A stretch of 15,570 bases of DNA from NCBI GenBank assembly GCA_003167305.1, contig PMTP01000013.1:1-15570 (forward strand). Direction: 5' to 3'. Positions 1 through 6,949 of this stretch are shown here, in pieces. Positions within the stretch are counted from its first letter, which is position 1. Every line of letters begins with the position of its first letter. The notes under the pieces were generated by a model, which did no database searches, was not told the DNA's origin, and was given only the letters and a program-made list of their open reading frames with translations. This DNA comes from Acidobacteriaceae bacterium. Its GTDB lineage: Bacteria; Acidobacteriota; Terriglobia; Terriglobales; Acidobacteriaceae. The translations under genes and the position numbers were made by a program.

Positions 1-125
1 ACAAACCGTCCCAGAGCGACGCCAACCGCCATGGCCAGAAAGATCCACAGCGTCAGAAAACGGTCGATGAACGATAGCTTGCCACTGCCCGGAACAGGGC
101 AGCAAAGCTCGGAGGTCCTCTGCAT
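1..125 (-). CDS. acr3: ACR3-family arsenite efflux transporter, N-terminal fragment (cut by window edge)
   Basis: Only the first 41 codons are present; the gene runs off the left edge. The visible protein starts [19 protein letters not shown] and continues with a hydrophobic stretch after the sequence [20 protein letters not shown]. This '[15 protein letters not shown]' opening is characteristic of ACR3 (Arsenical Resistance-3) permeases, which export arsenite from the cytoplasm by proton antiport and are usually about 350 residues with ten membrane segments. The ATG at 125 is chosen because AAGGAGAG (138-131) sits about 7 nt upstream. It lies 27 bp behind the arsC stop, so it is probably the last or next gene of the arsM-arsC-acr3 transcript. 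An overlapping out-of-frame ATG at 130 has no family resemblance. The family call is confident even though the fragment is short, because the start motif and the context agree. Confidence 0.85.
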   Translation of the reverse strand, partial: MQRTSELCCPVPGSGKLSFIDRFLTLWIFLAMAVGVALGRF

Positions 126-152
126 TCCATCTCTCCTTCGCGGCAAGCGCGG

Positions 153-650
153 TTACAGCGGCTGTTTGCCGATTGCGCGCATCCGGCTTTCAATGGCCAT
201 GCGGTCCAGCGTCTCCAGCGGCAGGCTGAGAAACAGTTGTACGCGGGTACGAATCTGGCGCAGGGTCTGCGCGAAGGCGGCGCGCTTCTCTTCGTCCGTG
301 CCTTCAACGGCCACCGGATCGGGAAAGCCCCAATGCGCCGTAACCGGCTGACCAGGCCACAGCGGGCACATCTCGCCCGCCGCCTTGTCGCAGACGGTAA
401 CGACAAAGTCCATCTCCGGCGCGCCGGGCTGCGCGAACTCGTCCCAGCTCTTGCTGCGCAGGCCCTCGACCGGGTAGCCCAGCGCCCGCACCTGCTCGAT
501 GGCGAAGGGATTCACCTTGCCGCTGGGATGGCTGCCCGCGCTGTAGGCCTGGAAGCGACCCGCGCTCATGGTGTTGAAGAGCGCTTCTCCCATGATGCTG
601 CGCGCCGAGTTGCCGGTGCACAGGACGAGAATGTTGTAGGGTTTCCGCAT
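153..650 (-). CDS. arsC: Arsenate reductase, low-molecular-weight phosphatase type
   Basis: A 165-residue cytoplasmic enzyme that reduces arsenate to arsenite so that it can be exported or methylated. The N-terminus carries the LMW tyrosine-phosphatase P-loop CTGNSARS, with Cys11 as the likely nucleophile and Arg17 closing the CX5R motif. WGFPDP around residues 107-112 supplies the candidate general acid Asp111. Cys87 and Cys95 in VCDKAAGEMCP match the second and third cysteines of the thioredoxin-coupled (S. aureus pI258-like) ArsC group, so a Cys11-Cys87-Cys95 disulfide relay is expected by analogy. The tail beyond residue 125 is longer than in pI258 ArsC and is predicted helical by eye. 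The ATG at 650 has GGAG about 10 nt upstream. The gene lies between arsM (106 bp gap) and acr3 (27 bp gap) on the same strand. Confidence 0.93.
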   Translation of the reverse strand: MRKPYNILVLCTGNSARSIMGEALFNTMSAGRFQAYSAGSHPSGKVNPFAIEQVRALGYPVEGLRSKSWDEFAQPGAPEMDFVVTVCDKAAGEMCPLWPGQPVTAHWGFPDPVAVEGTDEEKRAAFAQTLRQIRTRVQLFLSLPLETLDRMAIESRMRAIGKQPL

Positions 651-697
651 CAGAAATGTTCTCCGTAAAATTGCAGCATAGGTTCATCGTATCCCAC

Positions 698-720
698 CCT
701 TTCGCAAAGAACGCGAAAGG
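698..720. repeat. Intercistronic hairpin between arsM and arsC
   Basis: CCTTTCGC (698-705) and GCGAAAGG (713-720) form a perfect 8-bp inverted repeat with a 7-nt loop. It lies in the 106-bp gap between the arsM stop and the arsC start. On the minus strand no T-run follows it, so it does not look like a normal intrinsic terminator. It could stabilise the upstream arsM message or attenuate read-through into arsC. The structure is seen; the role is inferred. Confidence 0.5.
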
Positions 721-756
721 ATGGAGCACCCAAATTTAAGTAGCAGCAAAAATGCC

Positions 757-1590
757 TTAGTTGCAGCAGCCCGGACCGATGCAGCCGCAGTCCGGTTTGG
801 TCGCCCGAATAAAGGCACTTATAAACTTGTCCTCAATCAACGGCGCAATCGCGTCCACATCAATGCCAGCCTCGACCAGGAAATGGCGAGTGTCCTCGAT
901 TGAGTGCACACGCGTCGGCTCGACGGAGATGCGGCCAAATCCGGCCTGGGCGAGCTTGGACACGTACTCCTTCTCCTCCAGCGCTCCGGCAACGCAGCCC
1001 ACCCACAGCAACATGCTCTTGCGCACCTCGTCGGGAACCTCGCCGCGCACCACGATGTCGGAGACGGCAAAACGTCCGCCCGGCTTGAGCACGCGGAAGG
1101 CCTCGCGCAGCACGCGGCCCTTGTCGGCGGAGAGGTTGATGACGCAGTTGGAAATCACCACGTCCACCGAGCAATCGGGCAAGGGAATCTTCTCGATCTC
1201 GCCTTTCAGGAACTCGACGTTCTCCACCCCCGCCTGCCGCTGGTTCTCGCGGGCCAGCGCCAGCATATCGTCGGTCATGTCCAGGCCGTAGGCTTTGCCG
1301 GTTGGCCCCACCCGCCTGGCCGAGAGCAGCACGTCGATGCCGCCGCCGGAGCCAAGATCCAGCACCGTCTCCCCCGGCTTCAGCTCAATCAGCGCCGTCG
1401 GATTGCCGCAGCCCAGCGAGGCCAGCACGGCGCTGGCCGGCAGTCCGCTTTTCTCGGCTTCGTTGTAGAGGTTGGTGGTGATCGGGTCGCAACAGCGAAG
1501 CGCCGGATCGCCGCAAGCTACACTGCCGCTCTTGCGCACTTCTCGCGCCGCCGCTCCGTATTTTTCCTGAACCAGTGTTTTCGTGTCCAT
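757..1590 (-). CDS. arsM: Arsenite S-adenosylmethionine methyltransferase
   Basis: A 277-residue cytoplasmic class I methyltransferase that transfers methyl groups from SAM to As(III), giving methylated and finally volatile arsenicals. The SAM-binding motif I is VLDLGSGGGIDVLLSA (about residues 76-91), followed by GLDMTDDML (motif II region) and VLKPGGRFAVSDIV (about 167-180). As(III)-binding cysteines are present: Cys61 in LGCGNP, Cys149 in SNCVINLS and Cys199 in WVGCVAGA. The Cys149-Cys199 spacing of 50 equals that of C174-C224 in the well-studied Cyanidioschyzon enzyme. Cys33/Cys34 lie near the position of its fourth cysteine. The C-terminus ends with a cysteine-rich CGC...CCN tail, common in bacterial ArsM. 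GAGG lies about 8 nt before the ATG at 1590. It is the first gene of the minus-strand ars transcript and diverges from arsR. Confidence 0.95.
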   Translation of the reverse strand: MDTKTLVQEKYGAAAREVRKSGSVACGDPALRCCDPITTNLYNEAEKSGLPASAVLASLGCGNPTALIELKPGETVLDLGSGGGIDVLLSARRVGPTGKAYGLDMTDDMLALARENQRQAGVENVEFLKGEIEKIPLPDCSVDVVISNCVINLSADKGRVLREAFRVLKPGGRFAVSDIVVRGEVPDEVRKSMLLWVGCVAGALEEKEYVSKLAQAGFGRISVEPTRVHSIEDTRHFLVEAGIDVDAIAPLIEDKFISAFIRATKPDCGCIGPGCCN

Positions 1591-1615
1591 TTTCCGCGCC
1601 TCACATACGCTTAGG

Positions 1616-1642
1616 CAAATATATTATGCGTCCTCATATTTG
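1616..1642. promoter_or_regulatory. Candidate ArsR operator (inverted repeat)
   Basis: CAAATAT (1616-1622) and ATATTTG (1636-1642) are a perfect 7-bp inverted repeat with a 13-bp spacer. The left arm covers most of the arsM -10 box and the right arm touches its -35 box. AT-rich CAAATA/TATTTG half-sites of this type are typical of ArsR/SmtB-family operators, so repressor bound here would block the arsM promoter. It lies just upstream of the arsR -10 box and so could also give autoregulation. The role is inferred. Confidence 0.5.
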
Positions 1643-1646
1643 TCAA
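1618..1646 (-). promoter_or_regulatory. Sigma-70-type promoter of arsM-arsC-acr3
   Basis: On the minus strand a perfect -35 box TTGACA (1646-1641) is followed by a 17-nt spacer and a -10 box TATATT (1623-1618, 5 of 6 matches). The predicted start near 1611 leaves a leader of roughly 20 nt before the arsM ATG at 1590, enough for its ribosome-binding site. An inverted repeat overlaps both boxes, which suggests repression by ArsR. Confidence 0.7.
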
Positions 1647-1652
1647 CCCGTA

Positions 1653-1658
1653 TATAAT
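1653..1658 (+). promoter_or_regulatory. -10 box of arsR (possible leaderless start)
   Basis: A perfect TATAAT ends 6 bp before the arsR ATG at 1665. No good -35 box is seen at the right distance; TCCTCA at 1631-1636 is a poor match. With normal spacing, transcription would begin at or within a base or two of the ATG, and no Shine-Dalgarno sequence is visible in front of it. Confidence 0.45.
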
Positions 1659-1664
1659 TATTTT

Positions 1665-2051
1665 ATGGGTTGCTGCTCCCCATCGATCGGCTTGGCCGGC
1701 CTCTTCGCGGCGCTGGCCGACACGACCCGTCTGCGCCTGCTGAACCTGATGGCCGGCCGCGAGGTCTGCGTCTGCCATTTTGTAGAGATTCTTGGACAAA
1801 GCCAGCCCAAAATCTCGCGCCATCTTGCCTACCTGCGCAACGCCGGCATTGTTGCCGCGCGCCGCGAGGGCAAGTGGATGCATTACAGCATCTGCACCCC
1901 CGCCGATGCATCCCGCGCCTCGATTCTCACCTCTGTGCTCCACTCGCTCAGCAGCGACGAACAGATGCGCGCTGACCGCGCCAAATTGGAGCGCGCCTGT
2001 ACTGTTCAACTTCTGGGTATTTCGGAAGACGCTCACCACATCCACGCTTAA
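1665..2051 (+). CDS. arsR: ArsR/SmtB-family arsenic-responsive repressor
   Basis: A 128-residue winged-helix repressor that releases DNA when it binds As(III). It carries FAALADTTRLRLLNLM (about 14-29), the metal-site helix EVCVCHFVEIL with Cys35 and Cys37 (the classic ELCVCDL As(III) site), the recognition helix QSQPKISRHLAYLRNAG (about 45-61) and the wing RREGKWMHYSI (66-76). An N-terminal Cys3-Cys4 pair may add ligands. The same frame is open further upstream, with ATG at 1626, but that start would lie inside the operator and has no ribosome-binding site. The ATG at 1665 gives a normal family length and sits just after a perfect -10 box, so I prefer it. Divergent from arsM; likely represses both transcripts. 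Confidence 0.92.
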   Translation: MGCCSPSIGLAGLFAALADTTRLRLLNLMAGREVCVCHFVEILGQSQPKISRHLAYLRNAGIVAARREGKWMHYSICTPADASRASILTSVLHSLSSDEQMRADRAKLERACTVQLLGISEDAHHIHA

Positions 2052-2260
2052 TCCACGTGCCGAAGTCCAGGCATTCTGCTGGAAGTCAAGCTTTTGCACT
2101 CCGATCGGCATTCGGTCCAGAATGAAGAAGAATGTGAGCGTTGCAATGAAAGATAGAAAAAAGTCGGTCTGGGGGTGTATAGTCCGGTTTCAGCCCTGCC
2201 GATAACTCTTAGTGTGATGCGGCATCGTTAGAAAACTCGTGGAGGGGGAAGAGCGGCAAA

Positions 2261-4387
2261 TTGAAACTTGTGACCTCATCTTCCACCGTTTGCTATGGAG
2301 GGCGGCGCACTCCATTGGAGAACACGGCTTCGCTACACAGGGGGATGCCGACAAAGTTTTATCTCTTTTTTCTCTGTCCTCTACTTCGTGGCGCGGTCCT
2401 AGTGATTCTGCTCGTTTTGCAGTGCGGCTTCCTTGCTACGGCAAGCGGAGAGCCGGCCAAGGAGCAGGCGGGCAAACTGCCCACCCTTACCACGGCCCAT
2501 CAGGCGCACAGCCTCACCTTCAGCGAAACCGCACGCGCCTATCCGGTCCATATCAGGGGGGTGGTCACCTACTTCGATCGAGACTTCGGTTATGGAAACG
2601 CGGCAATCTTCGTTCACGATTCGACAGGCTGCGTCTTTGTGACAATACCCTCCACTAAGGTCGGGCTACTCACAGCGGGGACCGTGATTGACGTGCGAGG
2701 CGTAAGCGGCCGTGGAACGTTTGGCCCGATTGTGACCGAGCCCCAAATACGCGTGATCGGACGTGCTTCCCTTCCGGCAAACCCTCCTCGGGTTAGCCTG
2801 CTGCACCTGAGGACAGGCGCGGAAGACGCCCAATGGATTGAGGTCGAGGGCACAGTTCATGCCGTTTCCGTGTACAGGCAGACCGTTACGCTGCAACTGG
2901 CAATGATCGATGGAACCATCAGCGCGATCTTGCCAAGGGAGGCGACCGCGACTTACTCCAACCTGGTGGATGCCAAAGTTAGGATCCATGCCAATGCCGC
3001 TCCGATAATCAACGGCGACTCCCAGATGATTGGCGTCCACCTGATGGTGCCGAATCTCTCCGTCGTCACAATCGTGGAGCCGGCGCCGGGCGATCCCTTC
3101 AGGCAGCCGCTCACTCAGATTGATAGGTTATTGCATTGGGATGAGCTTTTAGCATCTTCTCATCGCGTACATCTGCGCGGAAACGTAACTCTTCAATGGC
3201 CCGATTCGTCGCTCTGTATTCGCGATGCGAATCGCGGAATTTGCGTGCAAACGGCTCAGGATACGCGTTTCTCTTTGGGCGATCTTGTCGATATTGCGGG
3301 ATTCGCGGGAACGGAGAACGATGAGCCGGTCCTCACTGATGCCGTGCTGAGAAGCACCGGCAAAGGCGCGCCGGTGGTGGCGGTGTCCGTCTCCGTCGAG
3401 CAAGCCCTACAAGGCAATCATGACTCCGATCTCATACAGATCGACGGCCAGTTGATTGGCGATGACATGGCGACCTCCGACTTGAATCTGATGCTGGCCT
3501 CCGGGAATACCGTCTTCGCCGTCGTTCTTCCCAAGGGCTTGATGGGAGCTGAAGCGATCCCGTGGAAGATCGGAAGCAGGCTGCGAGTTATCGGTATCTG
3601 TTCCGTGCAGATCGACGCGCGAAGCCATTTGCGGGAAGGAATTGCAGTCATCAAGTCTTTTCGGGTTCTGATGCGTTCGCCCCAGGATGTTGTCGTTCTT
3701 GAAAGCCCCTCCTGGTGGACGCCGGGGCACGTCCTCGTACTTTTGGCTTTGGCGCTGGCCGCTACTCTCAGCGTGCTTAGCTGGGTGATGGTGCTACGAA
3801 AGCGCGTCGCGGAACAAACCGTCCTGCTTCGCAAAAGTGAAGAGCGTTTTCGCCATATGGCTCTGCACGATGCCTTGACAGGGCTGGCAACCCGGCTACT
3901 GCTGGATGATCGGCTGACTGCCGCATGGAAGTCTGCCAAGCGCCATCAAACGGGCCTGGCTCTTCTGATGGTCGATATCGACAACTTCAAGGAGATCAAC
4001 GATACATTTGGCCACCAAGCCGGCGATGAGGTCTTGCGGGTAACCGCCGGTCGCCTCATGCAGGCCGTACGAATCAGCGATACTGTCGCCAGAATGGGAG
4101 GCGACGAGTTTGTCGTTCTGCTCATAGATCTGCACGATCCGCAAATGGCGGAGCGGATTGCCGCTAAGATCGTCAAGTCGCTGGCTGAGCCGGTTCCCTT
4201 TGCCGGGCGTGAAATCCCGGTCTCCGTCAGTGTCGGAGTTGGCACGTCGGACGCGGGGGAACTCGATGAGGAGGCTTTGTTGAAGTGTGCCGACGATGCC
4301 CTTTACCAGGCCAAGGCGAATGGACGAAATTGCTTCTACGTATTCACGCCCAGCCTGCATCGGAGCCAGACGGTTTTCATAGCCTGA
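2261..4387 (+). CDS. Membrane-anchored diguanylate cyclase with periplasmic OB-like sensor repeats
   Basis: Up to 708 residues. A hydrophobic signal or anchor (about 42-60) is followed by a periplasmic region to about 485, a membrane segment (about 487-512), a short linker with RKSEERFRHMALHDALTGLA, and a GGDEF domain (about 534-697). The active-site motif GGDEF (613-617) is intact. RISD (604-607) five residues before it is a complete inhibitory I-site, so the enzyme should make c-di-GMP and be product-inhibited. The periplasmic region has four similar beta-rich units opening at about 94 (YPVHIRGVVT), 190 (QWIEVEGTVH), 301 (HRVHLRGNVT) and 389 (SDLIQIDGQL), arranged as two pairs. The start is uncertain: TTG 2261 and GTG 2270 follow GGAGGGGGAAGAG (2241-2253), while ATG 2345 would place the signal peptide at the true N-terminus and is equally plausible. 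The 209 bp upstream show only a possible -10 TATAGT (2178-2183). Ligand unknown. Confidence 0.85.
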   Translation: MKLVTSSSTVCYGGRRTPLENTASLHRGMPTKFYLFFLCPLLRGAVLVILLVLQCGFLATASGEPAKEQAGKLPTLTTAHQAHSLTFSETARAYPVHIRGVVTYFDRDFGYGNAAIFVHDSTGCVFVTIPSTKVGLLTAGTVIDVRGVSGRGTFGPIVTEPQIRVIGRASLPANPPRVSLLHLRTGAEDAQWIEVEGTVHAVSVYRQTVTLQLAMIDGTISAILPREATATYSNLVDAKVRIHANAAPIINGDSQMIGVHLMVPNLSVVTIVEPAPGDPFRQPLTQIDRLLHWDELLASSHRVHLRGNVTLQWPDSSLCIRDANRGICVQTAQDTRFSLGDLVDIAGFAGTENDEPVLTDAVLRSTGKGAPVVAVSVSVEQALQGNHDSDLIQIDGQLIGDDMATSDLNLMLASGNTVFAVVLPKGLMGAEAIPWKIGSRLRVIGICSVQIDARSHLREGIAVIKSFRVLMRSPQDVVVLESPSWWTPGHVLVLLALALAATLSVLSWVMVLRKRVAEQTVLLRKSEERFRHMALHDALTGLATRLLLDDRLTAAWKSAKRHQTGLALLMVDIDNFKEINDTFGHQAGDEVLRVTAGRLMQAVRISDTVARMGGDEFVVLLIDLHDPQMAERIAAKIVKSLAEPVPFAGREIPVSVSVGVGTSDAGELDEEALLKCADDALYQAKANGRNCFYVFTPSLHRSQTVFIA

Positions 4388-4521
4388 CCCTTGCTACAGC
4401 TGCTGACAGCCGGCGTGACTTCCGCTCCGCCCACGTGGCAAGCTATTCTCGGAAGAGGGTATTCCAGAGTCGATCAGCGCTGGCGCGTGCCCCTTCAATC
4501 GAGCAGAAAGGCTGAATCCGC

Positions 4522-4806
4522 ATGATGCGTTGGTTTGTGCATTGGTTGCTGCGAGTGATTGTGGTGCTGACGGTAGCATTTGTGGCCGCTTATGGCGGCG
4601 ATTGGGCTGTCTTCAAGCTGCGCGGATCGCCCACGTCCAAGGTCACCGTCAACCGCTACCTGACGATTCCGCTCAAGGGCAACAAGCAGGAGTTCGACTA
4701 CCTCGGCTCCATCGACGCGCCCTGCTCGGTCTCGCTCTTTCCCCAGGCCGGCCGGAGCACGTGCTGGCAACTGCGCCGCAACCCAAACCAGGGCATTACC
4801 CTATAA
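4522..4806 (+). CDS. Small one-pass membrane protein, function unknown
   Basis: A 94-residue protein with a short positively charged N-terminus, one hydrophobic segment (about 8-27, VIVVLTVAFVAAYGG), then a polar domain of about 65 residues containing DWAVFKLRGSP, VTVNRYLTIPLKGNKQEFDY and CWQLRRNPNQ. Cys68 and Cys81 lie outside the membrane segment and could pair if the domain is extracytoplasmic. I recognise the DWAVFKLRG and LRRNPNQ motifs as those of an uncharacterised protein I associate with acidobacteria, but I know of no function. AAAGG (4507-4511) precedes the start; a second ATG follows directly at 4525. It lies 134 bp after the GGDEF gene on the same strand, with no terminator seen between them. 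The first 20 residues could also be read as a signal peptide. Confidence 0.7.
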   Translation: MMRWFVHWLLRVIVVLTVAFVAAYGGDWAVFKLRGSPTSKVTVNRYLTIPLKGNKQEFDYLGSIDAPCSVSLFPQAGRSTCWQLRRNPNQGITL

Positions 4807-4929
4807 AGGTTTCGTGGGAAGAATGAATCCGCGGCAAGGCGGCAAAAGAAAATCCCGTGATACAGGTCACGTGGGAGAAAGCCAAGGCCGTCTAACATCA
4901 TTCCATCTTTCGGCAGTTTCCGAGGAACG

Positions 4930-5124
4930 ATGTACAGCCGCACCCAAAACGAGAACGGAACCTACAATACCCGCTGCCTCTACTGCTTCATGACCATCGC
5001 CTCGGCGGTGGAAACAGACAGGGAGCTGGCTCGGTTGGAGGCCCGGCACATCTGTCCGGAGCGGGCGCTGGCGGAGTTGCTGGCGATGGAAATTGCCGCC
5101 GAATCCCGGAGCCACGCAAACTAA
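4930..5124 (+). CDS. Small Cys/His protein, possible zinc-binding, function unknown
   Basis: A 64-residue soluble protein. Cys16 and Cys19 (RCLYCFMTIAS) and His40 and Cys42 (RHICPERALAEL) form a C-x2-C...H-x-C arrangement that could hold one metal ion. The middle (SAVETDRELARLEARH) looks helical. GAGGA (4922-4926) lies only 3 nt before the ATG, which is close but usable. It resembles small acidobacterial hypothetical proteins with the pattern 'TRC-x2-CF...H-x-CPE-x-AL'; that is memory, not a search result. It ends 33 bp before the convergent RDD gene stop. The 123 bp upstream, after the 94-aa gene, holds no recognisable signal. The conserved-looking Cys pattern and codon use favour a real gene; the biochemical role is unknown. 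Confidence 0.62.
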   Translation: MYSRTQNENGTYNTRCLYCFMTIASAVETDRELARLEARHICPERALAELLAMEIAAESRSHAN

Positions 5125-5157
5125 GCCACTTCTCGAACGAGTTCATCCCCCCTATCT

Positions 5158-5979
5158 CTATTGCATCCGCGCCTGATCCCGCAGTTGGCGGGCCGTGACT
5201 TCCAGAAAAGTCTCCACGCTGGCGCCGGCGGGCTGCTCCAGTCCGGATTTCGCCTGGATCGCTTGGGCGATCCGCTCAGCCAGCGCATGGCGCGTGAGCA
5301 AGCTCATGTCCAGTCGGCGAGCGAAAAACCCCTCCAGCACCTCCAAATCCGTGGACGTGAGCTTCGCGATGCTCGTAGCCGGCAGGGAAAAAGCCAAATG
5401 CGGCTCCGGCGCCGGGGCGCTGGGGGCAAAGCTCTGCGCCGTGATGGTACGCGCTCCCGAATCGCCCCACGCAGGCTCTTCCAGCGCGCGGTCCCGCACA
5501 ACGAGCGTGCCCGCCGCCAGGTCGCCCAGCCGCTGGTGCTGGCGGGTGACGAAGATCGCAATCACCCCCACTGCGTAGAACGGGATGGGTTGCATATCGA
5601 TACAGCGAATCAGGTTACGGGCCATCGACTCGAAGAGGCCGATGGCTCGGCCGGAACGCTGAATCACGCGAATCCGGACCACGCGCTTGCCCGGCGTGCG
5701 CCCGTTCCAGAAGGCTTCAAAGAGCGTGAAATAGCCCCAGAAGAGCAGAAAATTAATGAAAATGACGAGGGCCACGGCCCATTGCTTTGGGATCTTCGAT
5801 AGGGCCGTGTTCCCCGGCGCGAAGACGTTGGTAAGGATCACAAGCACCAGAATGCCGGCGCACCAGATCAGCATATCGACCAGCAGAGCGATAAAGCGGC
5901 TGCCGATTCCGGCCAGCTGCATCTCGATCTCCACCAGTTCCGGGGTGTCGATGTTAAGCTGGTCTGAATTCATCTCCAT
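5158..5979 (-). CDS. RDD-family membrane protein
   Basis: 273 residues from the ATG at 5979. The RDD domain spans about residues 20-165. Arg28 and Asp35 lie in GIGSRFIALLVDMLIW, three hydrophobic segments follow (about 29-50, 67-90, 132-146), the loop NGRTPGKRVVRIRVI is typical of the family, and GDLAAGTLVVRDR (152-164) carries the second Asp. The last 110 residues are a soluble helical tail. RDD proteins are poorly understood membrane proteins, some of which transport ions or small solutes. They are often encoded beside SpoIIM-family, MoxR and DUF58 genes, and here a SpoIIM gene is directly divergent. The frame is open to an ATG at 6012, but AGGA (5991-5988) lies 8 nt before the ATG at 5979, so this start is preferred. 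It overlaps the SpoIIM start codon. Confidence 0.88.
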   Translation of the reverse strand: MEMNSDQLNIDTPELVEIEMQLAGIGSRFIALLVDMLIWCAGILVLVILTNVFAPGNTALSKIPKQWAVALVIFINFLLFWGYFTLFEAFWNGRTPGKRVVRIRVIQRSGRAIGLFESMARNLIRCIDMQPIPFYAVGVIAIFVTRQHQRLGDLAAGTLVVRDRALEEPAWGDSGARTITAQSFAPSAPAPEPHLAFSLPATSIAKLTSTDLEVLEGFFARRLDMSLLTRHALAERIAQAIQAKSGLEQPAGASVETFLEVTARQLRDQARMQ

Positions 5980-6949
5980 GGCGCAAATCCTCTCCAACCA
6001 GTGGATTCTCAAGCGCCGGCCCCACTGGGACCGGCTCTCGGCTCTGTTGGCCCAATGCGACGCAAGCGGCCTGGGCCAGCTCTCCCGCGCGGAGTTGCAG
6101 GAACTGGCCCTGCTCTACCGCCAAGTGGCAGCCGATCTTTCCGTGCTGCGCCAGGACTCCACCTCGCGCACCTATGCGCTGCATGTGAATCAATTGTTGG
6201 CTCGCGCTCACCATATCATCTATTCCGGCCGCAAGGCCAGTCTTCTCACTCTCTTCCACTTCCTGCGCGACGAATACCCCGCCATCTTCCAGCACCAGAT
6301 CGGCTTTGTCGCCGCCGCGCTTGCCGTCTCCGTGGCCTTTGGCCTGCTGGGCGCGGCGCTCACCATCGCCCGCTCCGAGTTCATGCGCCACTTCGTCAGC
6401 CCGGAGATGATCGCCACCATGGAGCGCCACACGATGTGGACCGAGTCCGTGGTAAGCGTGGCGCCGATGGCCTCCAGCGCTATCATGACCAACAATCTTT
6501 CGGTCTGCTTTATCTCTTTTGCCGGAGGAATCGTCTTTGGCCTGGGTACCTTTTACTCACTATTTATTAACGGCATGATGCTGGGCGTGATCGGCGCTGC
6601 CTGCCACCATTACGATATGTCGCTCCTGCTGTGGAGCTTTGTCGCGCCGCACGGCTCGCTGGAGCTGCCCTCGATCCTCATCGCCGGCGGAGCTGGCTTC
6701 CGACTCGGCCATGCCATGCTCTTCCCCGGCGCGCTGCGCTGGAGAGAGTCGGTCGCGCGCGGCGGCATCGAAGCCACGCGCTTGGTCAGCGGCATCATTC
6801 CGCTCCTGGTGATCGCCGGTACGCTGGAGGGCTTTTTCTCGCCGTCGCACGCCTCCATCTGGCTCAAGTTCACCGTCGGGGGGGTGCTCTTTGTGCTGCT
6901 TAACCTGTGGCTCTTCCGGCCGGTTAAGCCGGCAGCGCAAGTACTCTAG
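5978..6949 (+). CDS. Stage II sporulation protein M (SpoIIM)-family membrane protein
   Basis: 323 residues from the ATG at 5978. The cytoplasmic N-terminal part (1-105) is helical and resembles the family opening (NQWILKRRPHWDRLSALL). Hydrophobic segments follow at about 109-131, 174-195, 198-209, 213-223, 229-240, 268-282 and 297-313. The family motifs ASSAIMTNNLSVCFISFAGG and HGSLELPSILIAGGAGFRLG are both clear. In spore formers SpoIIM works in engulfment, but this wider family occurs in many non-spore-formers and is usually of unknown function, often next to RDD and MoxR genes. The frame is open upstream to 5756, but that part is antisense to the RDD gene and has no family resemblance. No Shine-Dalgarno is visible before 5978. 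The promoter would have to lie within the RDD coding region. Confidence 0.88.
   Translation: MAQILSNQWILKRRPHWDRLSALLAQCDASGLGQLSRAELQELALLYRQVAADLSVLRQDSTSRTYALHVNQLLARAHHIIYSGRKASLLTLFHFLRDEYPAIFQHQIGFVAAALAVSVAFGLLGAALTIARSEFMRHFVSPEMIATMERHTMWTESVVSVAPMASSAIMTNNLSVCFISFAGGIVFGLGTFYSLFINGMMLGVIGAACHHYDMSLLLWSFVAPHGSLELPSILIAGGAGFRLGHAMLFPGALRWRESVARGGIEATRLVSGIIPLLVIAGTLEGFFSPSHASIWLKFTVGGVLFVLLNLWLFRPVKPAAQVL
5988..5995 (-). promoter_or_regulatory. Ribosome-binding site that fixes the RDD start
   Basis: GGAGAGGA on the minus strand (5995-5988) ends 8 nt before the ATG at 5979. It favours that start over the upstream in-frame ATG at 6012. The site lies inside the opening codons of the divergent SpoIIM gene. 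Confidence 0.6.

Noticed and set aside
53..729. Several overlapping open frames on both strands around arsC
   Set aside because: All are out of frame with arsC, whose P-loop, cysteines and ribosome-binding site are clear.
904..1614. 236-residue plus-strand frame opposite arsM
   Set aside because: It is the mirror of arsM; low-complexity His/Arg/Ala-rich translation without family features.
2060..2090. Small stem TCCAG/CTGGA after arsR as a terminator
   Set aside because: Five base pairs with an 8-nt loop and no T-run; not convincing.
1611..2111. 166-residue minus-strand frame opposite arsR
   Set aside because: It runs through the promoter region and shows no motifs; arsR on the other strand is unmistakable.
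2239..2658. Overlapping plus-strand frame near the start of the GGDEF gene, possibly a separate small gene
   Set aside because: The 2261 frame carries the signal segment and sensor repeats; this one is an out-of-frame shadow.
4803..4880. Two similar 21-bp stretches (4803-4823 and 4860-4880, about 16 of 21 identical) after the 94-aa gene
   Set aside because: Too short and too diverged to claim a duplication; no inverted structure or reading-frame logic supports it.
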